39,574 nucleotides of DNA from Planctomycetota bacterium (GCA_016177925.1 JACOUH010000110.1:1-39574); one strand, 5' to 3'. Shown: positions 14,312-23,265, counted from the stretch's first letter. The notes: a model not told the origin generated them from the sequence alone. Numbers and translations: made by a program.

Positions 14312-16633
14312 CTAGCCCAACTGCTGACTCGCTTTCCTGGCCGAGCTCACCAAGTCCTTGAGAAGAGGCTTGGCCAGGCGGTGCTCGGTGGGGATGACCC
14401 ATCCACCCGTCGAACCGGTCAGCGAGCTGATGTCGGCTTCATAGTGGGGTATTCCATCCACGAACTCCTTCGCCTCCGCAAGATCCTTTTCCGATAGAAG
14501 CCCGCCCCTCTGTGCTTCAGAGAATGTCGCCTGGCACTCCTGGAACCGGCCCGTCCCACGAAGCAAGCTTATCAGCCAAACAAGAGCAAGCCCTTGTTTC
14601 TTCGAGCCGTACACTTTCCGGAAGCACCGCTCAGCGGTGCCAATACATTCCATCAACCCTTCGGCGTCCTCTTTCCCAACTGCGCGGCGAACCTGCTGCC
14701 CAAGCAACCCTGCAGGGAGCTTGCGTTCGTTACAGACGAACGTGATGAACAGTTCCTCGGGGCTACCCGACCGGCAACCCGCGATGGTCACCGTCGCTGC
14801 TAAACGAAAGTATTCCTTCGCACCGAGCCAGAAACAAACTCCGCAGTTCACGAGGTTCGTTTCATCGGTAGGGTTCAAGGAATAGGCAGCGAACAACTGG
14901 TCCGCTGCCTCGGAGTATTTCCTTTCCTGAAGGAGTTTCAGGCCCGCTTGGGCGGCTTCCTTTGCCCTGGCGGCGTCCTCTCCCTCGGTCTCGTCGGATA
15001 CGCCCCTCGAGCCTCCGTTCTTCGGCTTGCTCGTACTTGTTGCATCGGGTTCAGGCTCAATCGGCCTCTCCGGCGTCACACGAGAAGAAACCACCACGTC
15101 TGATCCCTTGCCGCCTGTCGAAGCGTCTCTAATCCTTTGCAGCGAAAGCCTCGCTGCGCAACGGACCTCCTTGTCGTCGTCGTTGAGTAGCTCCGAGAGG
15201 GCGGGGATCAGCTGCGTGGCGTCTGCTCCGAAGTGCCCGACAATCTCGGCGGCAGCCCTGCGGATAAAAGTCAGGTAGCCCTCCCTCAATCCATTGTTGA
15301 AGACCGACAGCTCAAGGTTACTGCCGGGCTCGATTCTCCACAGGGCCTCCGCCACCTTCATGTACAGTTCAGGGTCGCTCGAACTGTGCTGCGTCTTCAA
15401 CACTCGTCTTAGCTCGGGGAGCGCTGCCTTGGCACGGGGCCCGATCTCGCCGAGGGCCTCGGTCGCCTTCTCGATCACGTCGCTTTTCTCGTCCCTCAAT
15501 GCCCGAATCAGTGTGTTCACCACAGCCTTGGACCCGCCGCTGATCTTCCCGATCGCCTTGGCAGCAGCACAGCGGATGCAGAACTCACTGTCCTTTAGGG
15601 CTTCAAGCAGGGCGGGAATTGCGGGCTGAGCATGCACGCCAATTTCCGCTAGACCGTCGGCCGCCCGTGCGCGGACGATCCAGAATCCTTGAAAGCTCCA
15701 ACGCTCGGTGACAAAGACGGTATCCTGCTTGGCCTGCAAGGCCTCGATGAGCACGGGGACAGCAAGGTCGGCTCTCTGACCTATCCGCCACAAAGCTAGC
15801 GCGCTTTCTCGTCGGACCAAGAGAACTTTGTCTTGCAACGCTTTGGTAAGTGTTGCGAGGGCGGACTTGGCAGCAGTTCTTATCTGACCGAGGGCATCCG
15901 CAGCACCGAAGCGGACACGGCTGTCGCTGTTGCTCAGCGCATAGATCAGGGGAGAAACCGCCTCCTGACCAATCCGCGCGAGCGCCTCGACCGCCTTCTC
16001 GTGACGGTCACATTCCCCTTCTTTCAGTGCTTCAATGAGAGCCAGTATTGCAGCCTTGGCTACCGGCCCGATTCCCCCGAGGGCACCTGCAACATGCCAA
16101 CGGAGTTCGTCGTTCTTCAGCAACGGTATTAGCGCCGGCACGGCATCGTTCGCAGAGGACCCGATTTGCCCCAGGCTCTTGATGGCATTTTGACGATAGT
16201 ACTTGTCGCTGTCGGCGAGCATTCTGATCAAGAACGGCACGGCAGAAGCGGCATCCGGGCCGATTTCACCTAGTGCTGAGGCAGCAGAGGATTGGCTGCT
16301 GCGGTCTCGCCCCCTCAACAGGTCGAGCAACCGCGGCACCGCTGCTTTGGCCGCGGTCCCGAACTGCCCAATTGCCCAGAGAGCTTGCCGGCACGTGGAA
16401 GCCTCAGGGGAATCGAGAAGAGAGAGCCACACGCTCAACGGCTTGCCTTTAACGAGTTGCTCAGGCGTTTCGACCAGAGGTGCCGGATAATGCGCCTGGG
16501 GAAATGGGGCATCGCCATCGGCAAGTTGCGCAGTGCCGCACGCTGGGCACTTGATACGTTTACCAACCAACTGCTCTGGCACTTTGAGCTTCTTGTGACA
16601 GGCTGGATTGTTACAAACGATTCTGATGGGCAT
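14312..16633 (-). CDS. Zinc-ribbon, HEAT-repeat and TPR-like protein
   Basis: This 773-residue protein opens with a four-cysteine zinc ribbon (C7, C12, C29, C32; KRIKCPACG), then about ten HEAT/PBS-lyase-type repeats between residues 65 and 500. Repeat cores include ALWAIGQFGTAAKAAVPRLL, AIKSLGQIGSSANDAVPALI and ATEALGEIGPRAKAALPELR. A low-complexity linker (EPDATSTSKPKNGGSRG) leads to a C-terminal helical region resembling TPRs (AAQAGLKLLQERKYSEAADQ). There is no signal peptide or membrane segment. The ATG at 16633 has GAGGAG upstream; the preceding Hsp70-like gene stops 14 bases earlier. By eye the gene is less GC-rich than its neighbours. It is likely a scaffold for protein interactions. 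Both flanking genes are truncated at the ends facing it (see findings). Confidence 0.88.
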   Translation of the reverse strand: MPIRIVCNNPACHKKLKVPEQLVGKRIKCPACGTAQLADGDAPFPQAHYPAPLVETPEQLVKGKPLSVWLSLLDSPEASTCRQALWAIGQFGTAAKAAVPRLLDLLRGRDRSSQSSAASALGEIGPDAASAVPFLIRMLADSDKYYRQNAIKSLGQIGSSANDAVPALIPLLKNDELRWHVAGALGGIGPVAKAAILALIEALKEGECDRHEKAVEALARIGQEAVSPLIYALSNSDSRVRFGAADALGQIRTAAKSALATLTKALQDKVLLVRRESALALWRIGQRADLAVPVLIEALQAKQDTVFVTERWSFQGFWIVRARAADGLAEIGVHAQPAIPALLEALKDSEFCIRCAAAKAIGKISGGSKAVVNTLIRALRDEKSDVIEKATEALGEIGPRAKAALPELRRVLKTQHSSSDPELYMKVAEALWRIEPGSNLELSVFNNGLREGYLTFIRRAAAEIVGHFGADATQLIPALSELLNDDDKEVRCAARLSLQRIRDASTGGKGSDVVVSSRVTPERPIEPEPDATSTSKPKNGGSRGVSDETEGEDAARAKEAAQAGLKLLQERKYSEAADQLFAAYSLNPTDETNLVNCGVCFWLGAKEYFRLAATVTIAGCRSGSPEELFITFVCNERKLPAGLLGQQVRRAVGKEDAEGLMECIGTAERCFRKVYGSKKQGLALVWLISLLRGTGRFQECQATFSEAQRGGLLSEKDLAEAKEFVDGIPHYEADISSLTGSTGGWVIPTEHRLAKPLLKDLVSSARKASQQLG

Positions 16634-16647
16634 GGTCAGTACACTCC

Positions 16648-17769
16648 TCACTTGGGCGCCCGCAATCGCCTCCCTTTCCAATACCGTCCGATCCACGAGA
16701 CAGCCCACCGCACGCACTTCGGGCACCGCAACGGGTCCCCAGAGGCATGGTCGGCCTTGGTTACCGGCATCGGCCCGTCGGGCTTCCGCCATCCGGGGTT
16801 CCCACTGTTGTCGCAGGGATCGTCAAGGAAGAATCCGGTGTTCATCTGCGCATCCGGAGGCCCCTCTACCCGGTACTTCGACGCGCTCAGCGCTCCCTTC
16901 ACCGTCTGGGCAACGCTGCGGAGACGGTCGAACAGCTCGCGGCTCATCCCCTCGAACAGGTTCCGTGTGAGTCCGGCCTCAAAACCCTTGCCCTGGTAGA
17001 GGTTGTCGATCTTGACGCGCACCTCGGCCGCGTTCGTCAGGGTGTGCTTGGCCGCCACCGCCCATTCGCGCACCAGCGACATGGCGGGGATGTCGCGGCG
17101 GATGTCGAGGCCGGTCTGCTTCTGGAACTCCTGCACGATCCAGTTGAGGATGCGCAGGTTGAAGTCGTCGCCGCCCAGGTGGTTGTCGCCGCACGAGTGG
17201 ATCACCTCGTACAGGCCGTCGCCCGCCTCGACCACCGAGATGTCAAAGGTGCCGCCGCCGAGGTCGAAGACGACAAGGATCGCCGACAGCTTGTGCTCGT
17301 GTCCGTAGGCGAGGGCGGCGGCGGTCGGTTCGTTGACGACGCGCAGCACGTTGAACCCGGCGATCTCGCCCGCGTCCTTGGTCGCCTGCCGCTGCACGCT
17401 GTTGAAGTTGGCCGGGACCGTGATGACGACCTCGTCCAGCGTGGCGTTCAACCGCTTCTGGGCCGCCTGTTTCATGTGCGACAGGATCAGGGCCGAGACG
17501 CTCTCCGGCCGGTACTCCTTGCCCAGCACCGTCCGCGTGTACGGCTCGCCCATCTTGCGCTTGATTGAGACGAAGGTGTTGGCCGGGTGGGTCAGCAGAA
17601 ACCTGCGGGCGTTCTTGCCGACGACGGCACCCTCCGGCTGGATCGACACAAGGCTGGGCGTGATCGGTTCGCCGAGGTCGTTCGGGATGACCACGGGCTT
17701 GTCGCCTTGCAAAACGGCCAGGCAGGAGTTGGTGGTGCCGAGATCGATGCCGGCGCTGATCTTGGTCAT
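16648..17769 (-). CDS. Truncated Hsp70/DnaK ATPase-domain protein
   Basis: This 373-residue protein starts MTKISAGIDLGTTNSCLAVL (phosphate-1 loop, residues 7-15) and follows DnaK through RVVNEPTAAALAYG and the phosphate-2 loop VVFDLGGGTFDISVV (about 167-180) to LFEGMSRELFDRLRSVAQTV near residue 290. There DnaK similarity ends, before the adenosine motif (VGGSTRMP-like), so the ATPase domain is incomplete and there is no substrate-binding domain. The last about 78 residues are unrelated and include a CPKC pair (PLRCPKCVRWAVSWIGRYWK). A full DnaK has about 640 residues. The start at 17769 is preceded by GGGGA. It leads a three-gene operon with the HEAT protein and the kinase remnant. Confidence 0.88.
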   Translation of the reverse strand: MTKISAGIDLGTTNSCLAVLQGDKPVVIPNDLGEPITPSLVSIQPEGAVVGKNARRFLLTHPANTFVSIKRKMGEPYTRTVLGKEYRPESVSALILSHMKQAAQKRLNATLDEVVITVPANFNSVQRQATKDAGEIAGFNVLRVVNEPTAAALAYGHEHKLSAILVVFDLGGGTFDISVVEAGDGLYEVIHSCGDNHLGGDDFNLRILNWIVQEFQKQTGLDIRRDIPAMSLVREWAVAAKHTLTNAAEVRVKIDNLYQGKGFEAGLTRNLFEGMSRELFDRLRSVAQTVKGALSASKYRVEGPPDAQMNTGFFLDDPCDNSGNPGWRKPDGPMPVTKADHASGDPLRCPKCVRWAVSWIGRYWKGRRLRAPK

Positions 17770-17796
17770 GAGCGAATCCCCGATCAAGTGAGGATG

Positions 17797-17823
17797 CTAA
17801 TCTTACAATGCTCCGCCCGTCAA
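17797..17823 (-). promoter_or_regulatory. Possible sigma-70-type promoter for the Hsp70-like operon
   Basis: Reading leftwards, TTGACG (17823-17818) is followed after 15 bases by GATTAG (17802-17797), about 28 bases before the ATG at 17769. The -35 is good, but the -10 and the spacing are weak. Confidence 0.3.
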
Positions 17824-17999
17824 ATGCGAGCGAAATCCCGACCAGTTTTCCTACCAATACACCCGAAGACGAAGCGTGTTGCGCGAGCGCCACGTTTTTT
17901 TCTGGCGCTCAGACCGACAACTCCTCGGAGAGGCGAAACTGCTTGCGGGAACCCGGAGCAACCGGCTACGATAGAAATCGTTCCTGCGGAGGTGAGGTC

Positions 18000-18806
18000 A
18001 TGTCTGAACGCCGCGAACCGTCGGTGGGCGCGCCTGCTCCGGACGCCCGTCTGGAGGAGATCTCGACGTACTGGAGCCTCTTCCGTCTCGCTCACCAGGG
18101 CACCGGGGCATCGGCGAGCGCGGCCCGCAATGCGCTGGTGATGCGCTACAACGGGGCCATTCACCGGTACCTGGCGGCCCTACTGCACAACGAGCAGGAG
18201 GCGCAGGAGGTCACGCAAGAAGTCGTGGTGCGGCTGCTGCGCGGCGATTTTGCAGCGGCCACTCCCGAACGGGGACGCTTTCGCGATTATCTCAAGGCGG
18301 CGGTGCGGAACGAGTATCTGCGGTACGTGAAGAAGAAAGGACGTCGCGCCGCAGTTTCGCTGGAGGTCCTCCCTTCTGCCGCGAATACGTTCGCCGAATG
18401 GCTCGACGACCCGCAAGACCCCCACTGGCTCGCCGAGTGGCGGCGCGACGTGCTGGCGAAGACGATGCGCGTCCTCCAGAGTTACGAGCGGGAAACGGAG
18501 GGGAACCTCTACCACACACTGATGCGGCTGCGAACCGAGCATCTGGACGACGACAACAGCCAGCTGGCGCAGCGGGTGCTGGAAGAAACGGGCCGTGCAT
18601 TCAGTCCGGAAGCGTTCCGCGGGCAGTTGCTCCGCGCTCGCCGCAAGTTTGCCGAACTGCTCCTCGAACACATCGCTGCCACCTTGGACCAGCCGACCCC
18701 TGAGAACGTGGAAGCAGAACTCAGCGACCTGGGACTGCTCGGCTACGTGCGGGACTTGTTCCCGGCCGACCGGCGCAATCGTGGACAGCGCATTGACCCA
18801 GAGTAG
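18000..18806 (+). CDS. ECF-like RNA polymerase sigma factor
   Basis: This 268-residue sigma-70-family protein has an ATG at 18000 and a strong GGAGGTGAGG ribosome site. Region 2 is visible as RYNGAIHRYLAALLHNEQEA followed by EVTQEVVVRLLRGDF, then FRDYLKAAVRNEYLRYVKKK. The C-terminal helical part (FSPEAFRGQLLRARRKFAEL) would contain region 4 and a short tail, LSDLGLLGYVRDLFP. It resembles the planctomycete ECF-like factors, which are often coupled to protein kinases rather than classical anti-sigma factors; that coupling is family knowledge. It diverges from the Hsp70-like/HEAT/kinase operon, sharing a 230-base upstream region. A GGAACC motif at 17948-17953 resembles an ECF -35 and could allow autoregulation, which is speculative. 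Confidence 0.88.
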   Translation: MSERREPSVGAPAPDARLEEISTYWSLFRLAHQGTGASASAARNALVMRYNGAIHRYLAALLHNEQEAQEVTQEVVVRLLRGDFAAATPERGRFRDYLKAAVRNEYLRYVKKKGRRAAVSLEVLPSAANTFAEWLDDPQDPHWLAEWRRDVLAKTMRVLQSYERETEGNLYHTLMRLRTEHLDDDNSQLAQRVLEETGRAFSPEAFRGQLLRARRKFAELLLEHIAATLDQPTPENVEAELSDLGLLGYVRDLFPADRRNRGQRIDPE

Positions 18807-19169
18807 GGTGAAGGTGATCGCTGCGCCCCCTGAATCGACGAGGCGTCCGTCTGATTTTTTGTACCTTTTTCTGCGCTCGCCACTGGCTGCTCAATCCTGT
18901 AAGCCTCAGAAGTTGCTGTGAGCGCGAAGGGATTGGTTGGGATCGGTCGGGGCGGTGTGCCGTACATCGGTGCGTGTTGCGCACGCGTGGCAGGCAACTC
19001 CTGAGATACGGTGGCAGGCTGGCACGCTGCCCCCTTCGCCGGCCCTTCCCTGGAGCCGCCACGAGCCTCCGAATTGCTTCACGGGCCGCACCAGGCGGCA
19101 AGAGTCCTCACAGGACTCTCCACGGCTGGCGCCGACTCGCCCCTCGCTGACCCGGTTTCCCAATTCGTG
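18807..19169. other. Gene-free gap
   Basis: This 363-base region lies between the convergent sigma factor and the Ldh2-type dehydrogenase. I found no supported coding frame, RNA or clear hairpin. A T-rich patch (GATTTTTTGTACC, near 18852) is the only low-GC feature and may contribute to termination. Confidence 0.5.
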
Positions 19170-20228
19170 CTAGGGAGTCGATCCGTCCCACCCAACGCCT
19201 CGTTGTCGAGCGGTCTGTTCGAGAATCGCCCAGGTGACGTCTTCGACAGGAATGCCTTCCCGCGCCCGCAACGTTCGCTGACGAGCTTCCCATTCGCCCG
19301 GCACAAGGACCTCGGCGACTTCTTTTCCGGGAGGCGCGGACTTCACGTGCTGAACCAGTTGGGAAGTCATCTCCTGGAACAGGGCCACAGGGCAAAAGGC
19401 ACGGATGTCGAGCGCCAGAAGAAGCACGCCATCGGTTCTTCCCTGAAGAGGTGCTTGCGTGTCCCCACAGCAGCCGGCACCGGACAGACCACCTGCCAGG
19501 GCGTCAACGAGCATCGACAGGCCGAATCCCTTGTGCCCGCCGAAGGGGAGCAAGGCCCCGCGCGGCGGGCCGTACAAATCGGCGGGATTTGTCGTCGGCC
19601 GGCCCGCGTGGTCCATCACCCATCCGATCGGCATCAGGCTGCCGGCCGTCAGCAGGGCCCGGACCTTGCCTTCGGGGGCAACGCTGGTGGCCATGTCGAG
19701 GACCAGGGGATCGCCGGAAGCGGTCGGGACGGCGAGGCTCAAGGGGTTGGTGGCGAGTCGTCCCGCCGTGCCTCCGAAGGGGGCGACCCACTGCCCTCCT
19801 CCTCCGGAGTTGACCATCATCAGACCCGCCATCCCCTGCCGTGTCGCCCATTCGGTGTAATAGCCCAGCCGGCCCGTGTGCCCGCAGTTGGCAAGCGTCA
19901 CGACGCCGACCCCCGTGTGGTTGGCCTTTTCCACAGCGAGTTCCATCGCCTGACCGGCCATGACCTGACCGAAGCCGGACTGGCCATCCAGCACCGCCGT
20001 GGACGCGGTCTCGGACACGGTCCGCAGCACTGCCCCAGGCCGGACACGGCCCTCCACAATCGCCTCGACGTATTGCGGCACGCGCAGAACGCCATGCGAG
20101 ACGACGCCACACGCCTCCGCGTCCACCAGATGCTCGGCGACGACTTGTCCCTCTGCCGCAGGAACACCGCACGCCTGGAAGAGGGCGATGATCCGCTTCG
20201 TCAGCGCCTCGGCCTGAACGATTGGCAT
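19170..20228 (-). CDS. Ldh2/YlbC-type malate/L-lactate dehydrogenase family oxidoreductase
   Basis: This 352-residue protein belongs to the NAD(P)-dependent Ldh family, which has a fold unlike classical MDH/LDH and reduces or oxidises 2-keto/2-hydroxy acids and related substrates. Signatures are VVSHGVLRVPQYVEAI with the catalytic His, GFGQVMAGQAMELAVEKA, VAPFGGTAGRLATNPLS, LVLDMATSVAPEGKV and the Gly-rich FGGHKGFGLSMLVDALAGG. The start at 20228 has a GGGGA ribosome site; the longer frame to 20315 runs through AT-rich repeat-like sequence (AATCCAAAATCCAAAATTAG). It is the last gene of the minus-strand operon 23132-19170, 125 bases after the alcohol dehydrogenase. The substrate is not predictable from sequence. 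Confidence 0.92.
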   Translation of the reverse strand: MPIVQAEALTKRIIALFQACGVPAAEGQVVAEHLVDAEACGVVSHGVLRVPQYVEAIVEGRVRPGAVLRTVSETASTAVLDGQSGFGQVMAGQAMELAVEKANHTGVGVVTLANCGHTGRLGYYTEWATRQGMAGLMMVNSGGGGQWVAPFGGTAGRLATNPLSLAVPTASGDPLVLDMATSVAPEGKVRALLTAGSLMPIGWVMDHAGRPTTNPADLYGPPRGALLPFGGHKGFGLSMLVDALAGGLSGAGCCGDTQAPLQGRTDGVLLLALDIRAFCPVALFQEMTSQLVQHVKSAPPGKEVAEVLVPGEWEARQRTLRAREGIPVEDVTWAILEQTARQRGVGWDGSTP

Positions 20229-20311
20229 GTCGGTCCCCAAATCGCAATTCGCAAATCCAAAATCCAAAATTAGAACGTTTTGCAGTCTCGCCTGTGCCGA
20301 AGCACGAAAAC

Positions 20312-20332
20312 GCACAAGCGAGACGCTTGTGC
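20312..20332. repeat. Short palindrome in the operon's intergenic gap
   Basis: GCACAAGCG (20312-20320) and CGCTTGTGC (20324-20332) form a 9-base stem with a 3-base loop, between the alcohol dehydrogenase stop and the Ldh2-type gene. It probably belongs to a dispersed repeat family. Confidence 0.6.
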
Positions 20333-20353
20333 TACGAGCAAACGCAAACCGCT

Positions 20354-21373
20354 CTAGATGACGACGATCACCCGGCCCTGCGCCTGGCCGCTCCGGACGA
20401 CCTGTAGCGCCTCGTTGATCTGTTCCAGTGGAAACCGCGAGGCAATCACCGGGCGGATCACTCCCTGGGCCATCCAGTCGAGGGCGTCCCGGGCGTCCTG
20501 CAGGCCGCCGTTGCGCGAGCCGACGATCCGCAGTTCGCGCTGGGCGATCTGGATCGTATCGATGGCGGGAAACTCCGCCTCCTCACCGAGGACGATAATC
20601 TGTCCTCCCCGGCGGACGAAACTTGCCGCGGTCTTCATCGACTCCGCTCGGCCGACCAGTTCAAAGACGACATCGACCCCGTCCTGATCGGGGCCGGCAA
20701 AGGCGCGCACCTGGTCGGGCATCGTCTGTTCGAGCAATCCCGTCTGCTGGGCTCCCGCCTGGGTCGCCTGGATCAGGCTGGCTGGCGTCCGATCCAGCGC
20801 GAGCACGCGGACGCCTGCTGCGCGAAGGACCTGGATGAGGATCAACCCGATCCCGCCGGCTCCAAGAACGACGGCCGAGTCGTTGGCCTGGAGAGCCGAC
20901 TTGCGGTAGGCATGGACGGCGGTGACAACGGCACAACTCGTCAGTCCCCCGAAGTCAAACGGTACGGCATCGGGCAGCAGCAGGCAATTGCGCGCGGGGG
21001 CCTTGAAGAACTCCGCAAACCCGCCGGGCAAGGTGACGCCGAGGATACCTTGGAGGTGAGTCGCCTGGGCGTGGTGGCCGGCGCGGGTGTACCGACACTC
21101 CGCCGAGTGTACGAACAGATGCGGCACGACGCGCTGGCCGACGCGGACCTCTGTGACATCCGGGGAGACCTCGACAACCACGCCAGCCGGTTCGTGCCCC
21201 GCGACGTGCGGAAGGCTGGGGACGTAGGCCAGGCCATCCTGGATGTGCAGATCGGTCCGGCAGATGCCGCAGGTGTGTGTCTGGATCAGCACCTCGCCGG
21301 GGCCGAGCTGGGGAAGCGGCACGTCCTCGACGACCAGGGGCTTGCCGATCTCGCGCAGCACGGCAGCCTTCAT
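20354..21373 (-). CDS. Zinc-dependent alcohol dehydrogenase (MDR family), structural-zinc loop degenerate
   Basis: This 339-residue medium-chain dehydrogenase starts [20 protein letters not shown]. The catalytic zinc ligands are Cys38 ([13 protein letters not shown]) and His60/Glu61 ([11 protein letters not shown]). The NAD site is [21 protein letters not shown]. The loop that normally holds four structural-zinc cysteines reads [20 protein letters not shown], with only one Cys, so the structural zinc is missing. The ATG overlaps the stop of the upstream isomerase-like gene by ATGA, implying coupled translation. With BKACE, an isomerase and an Ldh2-type enzyme it fits a pathway that oxidises an alcohol or polyol intermediate; the substrate is unknown. 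Confidence 0.93.
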   Translation of the reverse strand: MKAAVLREIGKPLVVEDVPLPQLGPGEVLIQTHTCGICRTDLHIQDGLAYVPSLPHVAGHEPAGVVVEVSPDVTEVRVGQRVVPHLFVHSAECRYTRAGHHAQATHLQGILGVTLPGGFAEFFKAPARNCLLLPDAVPFDFGGLTSCAVVTAVHAYRKSALQANDSAVVLGAGGIGLILIQVLRAAGVRVLALDRTPASLIQATQAGAQQTGLLEQTMPDQVRAFAGPDQDGVDVVFELVGRAESMKTAASFVRRGGQIIVLGEEAEFPAIDTIQIAQRELRIVGSRNGGLQDARDALDWMAQGVIRPVIASRFPLEQINEALQVVRSGQAQGRVIVVI

Positions 21374-22209
21374 ACAGTTCCCTTCCCTGGCGGCGCGGCG
21401 ATGCCGAGTTTGCGTTCCACGGCGCGGATACCCTCGACATTCCGTCGTGCCCCGTCTTCCAGGAGCGGGTAGTTGAACAGGTCGTTCGTCAGGGTCCCGG
21501 AGAAGCCGGCGGCACACAGGGCCGAAACAATAGCGTCCAGGTCGAGCGCGCCGTCTCCCAACGGCAAATGCAGGGCGTAGGTCTGCTTGTCGCCGTCCGA
21601 AAAATGCACGTGTTGGATTCGGCGGCCGAGGTGCGTGACGGTCTCGACGTAGCTGGCCGGCTGACCAACGCCGTAATGACAGCAATCGTACAGGATGCCG
21701 ACGCTCCCGCTCGGCAGACCTTCCCCCACGGCGTCGATGAATTCGACCGCCCAGCGGTCGTCCATGCTCAGTGTGTCGGGGTGCGGCTCGAAAACCAGCC
21801 GAAGGCGCTGTTGTTGGCACCACGCGGCGACCTGACGAAACAGCGCGACGCACGCTCGCAGGCACTCGTCGGGCCGGCGATGCCCATTGACGGCCGCCCA
21901 CGGGTCGTGGCTGATGAGCAGTCCGAGTTGGAGATCGGCCGCCCAGTCGATGGCCCGGCGGAACTCGGCCAGCGTCTCCTCAAAGCGAGTGTAGGGATCG
22001 ACTTCCACCCAGCAGTCGAAGCCGTACAGGCTCAGCCCCTGCGCCGCGGCCCAGGCGGCGAACCGTTGTCGCAGGCCGGGGGTGGTGAGCTTCTGGTAGA
22101 ACGACGGTCGCGACAGCTCCAGGGAATCGAACCCGGCTGCCCGGACGGCGCGGCAGATCGCTTCGATACTCGGCGTTTCGTGAAAACTGACCGCGTTGAT
22201 TCGTGCCAT
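21370..22209 (-). CDS. Sugar phosphate isomerase/epimerase-like TIM-barrel protein
   Basis: This 279-residue protein of the xylose-isomerase-like TIM-barrel superfamily starts [20 protein letters not shown]. The repeating strand/helix pattern includes [16 protein letters not shown] (metal-ligand Glu), [11 protein letters not shown] (Asp) and [12 protein letters not shown] (His). The last metal position, usually Glu in this family, appears to be LTNDLF. Family members isomerise or epimerise sugars or dehydrate inosose, so the specific reaction is unknown. It lies 35 bases after the BKACE gene and overlaps the alcohol dehydrogenase start. Confidence is good for the fold and low for the substrate. 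Confidence 0.88.
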   Translation of the reverse strand: MARINAVSFHETPSIEAICRAVRAAGFDSLELSRPSFYQKLTTPGLRQRFAAWAAAQGLSLYGFDCWVEVDPYTRFEETLAEFRRAIDWAADLQLGLLISHDPWAAVNGHRRPDECLRACVALFRQVAAWCQQQRLRLVFEPHPDTLSMDDRWAVEFIDAVGEGLPSGSVGILYDCCHYGVGQPASYVETVTHLGRRIQHVHFSDGDKQTYALHLPLGDGALDLDAIVSALCAAGFSGTLTNDLFNYPLLEDGARRNVEGIRAVERKLGIAAPPGKGTV

Positions 22210-22244
22210 ATGAGATCAGCCAATCAACTTCTGGTTCACGATTC

Positions 22245-23132
22245 CTATCGAGCGCTTGGCCAAATCAGGGAGCGGGCCTCGTCGGGGGTGGCAATTTCGC
22301 GGCCCAGCTCTCGGGAGATGCGCACGATCTTTTCCACCAACTCGGCGTTGCTTCGCGCATACTCGCCGTCGCCAAGGAACGGGTTGTCCTCCATGCCGAC
22401 GCGGACGTGACCGCCGAGGATGATCGCCACGGTCAGCACCTTCCACTGCTCCAGAGGGTCCATGACGCTGGTGTTGTACAGGAAGCCGGGCGGCAGGTGG
22501 TGGTGGTTGAAGAGCATGGCTTCGGCGGTCGGCGGCGTGTAGCTGCCGCCGCGCCAGCCAAGGAAGAACGTGATCCACACCGGCGTCTTCAAGAGGCCCT
22601 TCTGCACCATGCGCTGAGCGTTCCAGACGCCGCCGTAGTGGAAGCACTCGGCCTCGATCTTGACGCCTAGCTCGGTGGTGATGCGACAGTATTCCTCCAG
22701 TTCAGGGCGGTTGTGCAGGCCGTACAGCTCGACCGGCTCGCGGCCCGGCTCGTAATCGAAGCACTCGTCGTGCGGGTTGAAGCAGGTCGAGATCATGTCC
22801 GGCTTCTGCTCGATCATGAGCTGCCGCCGCTGGGGGAAACGACCATTGGCGATGCCGTACTGGATGATCGGCCGGGCTGCGCAGCCGTCGACAATGTCCT
22901 GACGTAACTTCGCCCAGCCGGGGATGTCGAGGTCGGAGAGCCGCGTCCCGTCGGGCTGGATTTTCTCGTCAATGGTGTAGGGACCGTGCAGGTGACAGAT
23001 GCTTGCCCCGGCGTTGACCGAGCGGACGTACTCGCGGGCCACCTCCGCGTAGCCTTTCGGCGTGGGATTGTGAGGGTTGCTGGGGTAGGCCATCGTGCAA
23101 TCGCAGGTGACGGTGATGATGAGCTTATCCAT
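22245..23132 (-). CDS. Beta-keto acid cleavage enzyme (BKACE, DUF849)
   Basis: This 295-residue protein starts MDKLIITVTCDCTMAYPSNP. The family cleaves a beta-keto acid with acetyl-CoA to give acetoacetate and a new acyl-CoA, as 3-keto-5-aminohexanoate cleavage enzyme does in lysine fermentation. The zinc site is recognisable as ASICHLHG (His47, His49), with the later LGGHVRVGMEDNPF segment supplying another His and a Glu. Other BKACE landmarks are GYAEVAREYVRSVNAGA and ELGVKIEAECFHYGG. The ATG at 23132 has an AGGGGAA ribosome site; the frame upstream would run into a palindrome. It is the first gene of the four-gene operon and sets its theme: breakdown of an unidentified keto acid. Confidence 0.93.
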   Translation of the reverse strand: MDKLIITVTCDCTMAYPSNPHNPTPKGYAEVAREYVRSVNAGASICHLHGPYTIDEKIQPDGTRLSDLDIPGWAKLRQDIVDGCAARPIIQYGIANGRFPQRRQLMIEQKPDMISTCFNPHDECFDYEPGREPVELYGLHNRPELEEYCRITTELGVKIEAECFHYGGVWNAQRMVQKGLLKTPVWITFFLGWRGGSYTPPTAEAMLFNHHHLPPGFLYNTSVMDPLEQWKVLTVAIILGGHVRVGMEDNPFLGDGEYARSNAELVEKIVRISRELGREIATPDEARSLIWPSAR

Positions 23133-23156
23133 TGCGGTTCCCCTCTGGATTTTGTC

Positions 23157-23213
23157 GAGCGGCGCGGCGTGAGCCCGCCGGTGGTGTACCGGCGGGCTCA
23201 CGCCGCGCCGCTC
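23157..23213. repeat. Perfect 25-base inverted repeat between divergent genes
   Basis: Arms 23157-23181 and 23189-23213 are exact inverted copies (starting GAGCGGCGCGGCGTGAGCCC) with a 7-base loop. It lies upstream of the BKACE gene and of the divergent cyclase gene, so it is unlikely to be a terminator for either. Confidence 0.9.
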
Positions 23214-23265
23214 ATCCTTCTGCTCGGCAATTACGGAAGAGGTGGCATTCCGCCCTCGAATCTTC

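Noticed and set aside
14312-16633. HEAT gene as a PBS lyase or other enzyme
   Set aside because: Only repeat cores and a zinc ribbon are visible, without catalytic motifs; HEAT repeats alone do not imply lyase activity.
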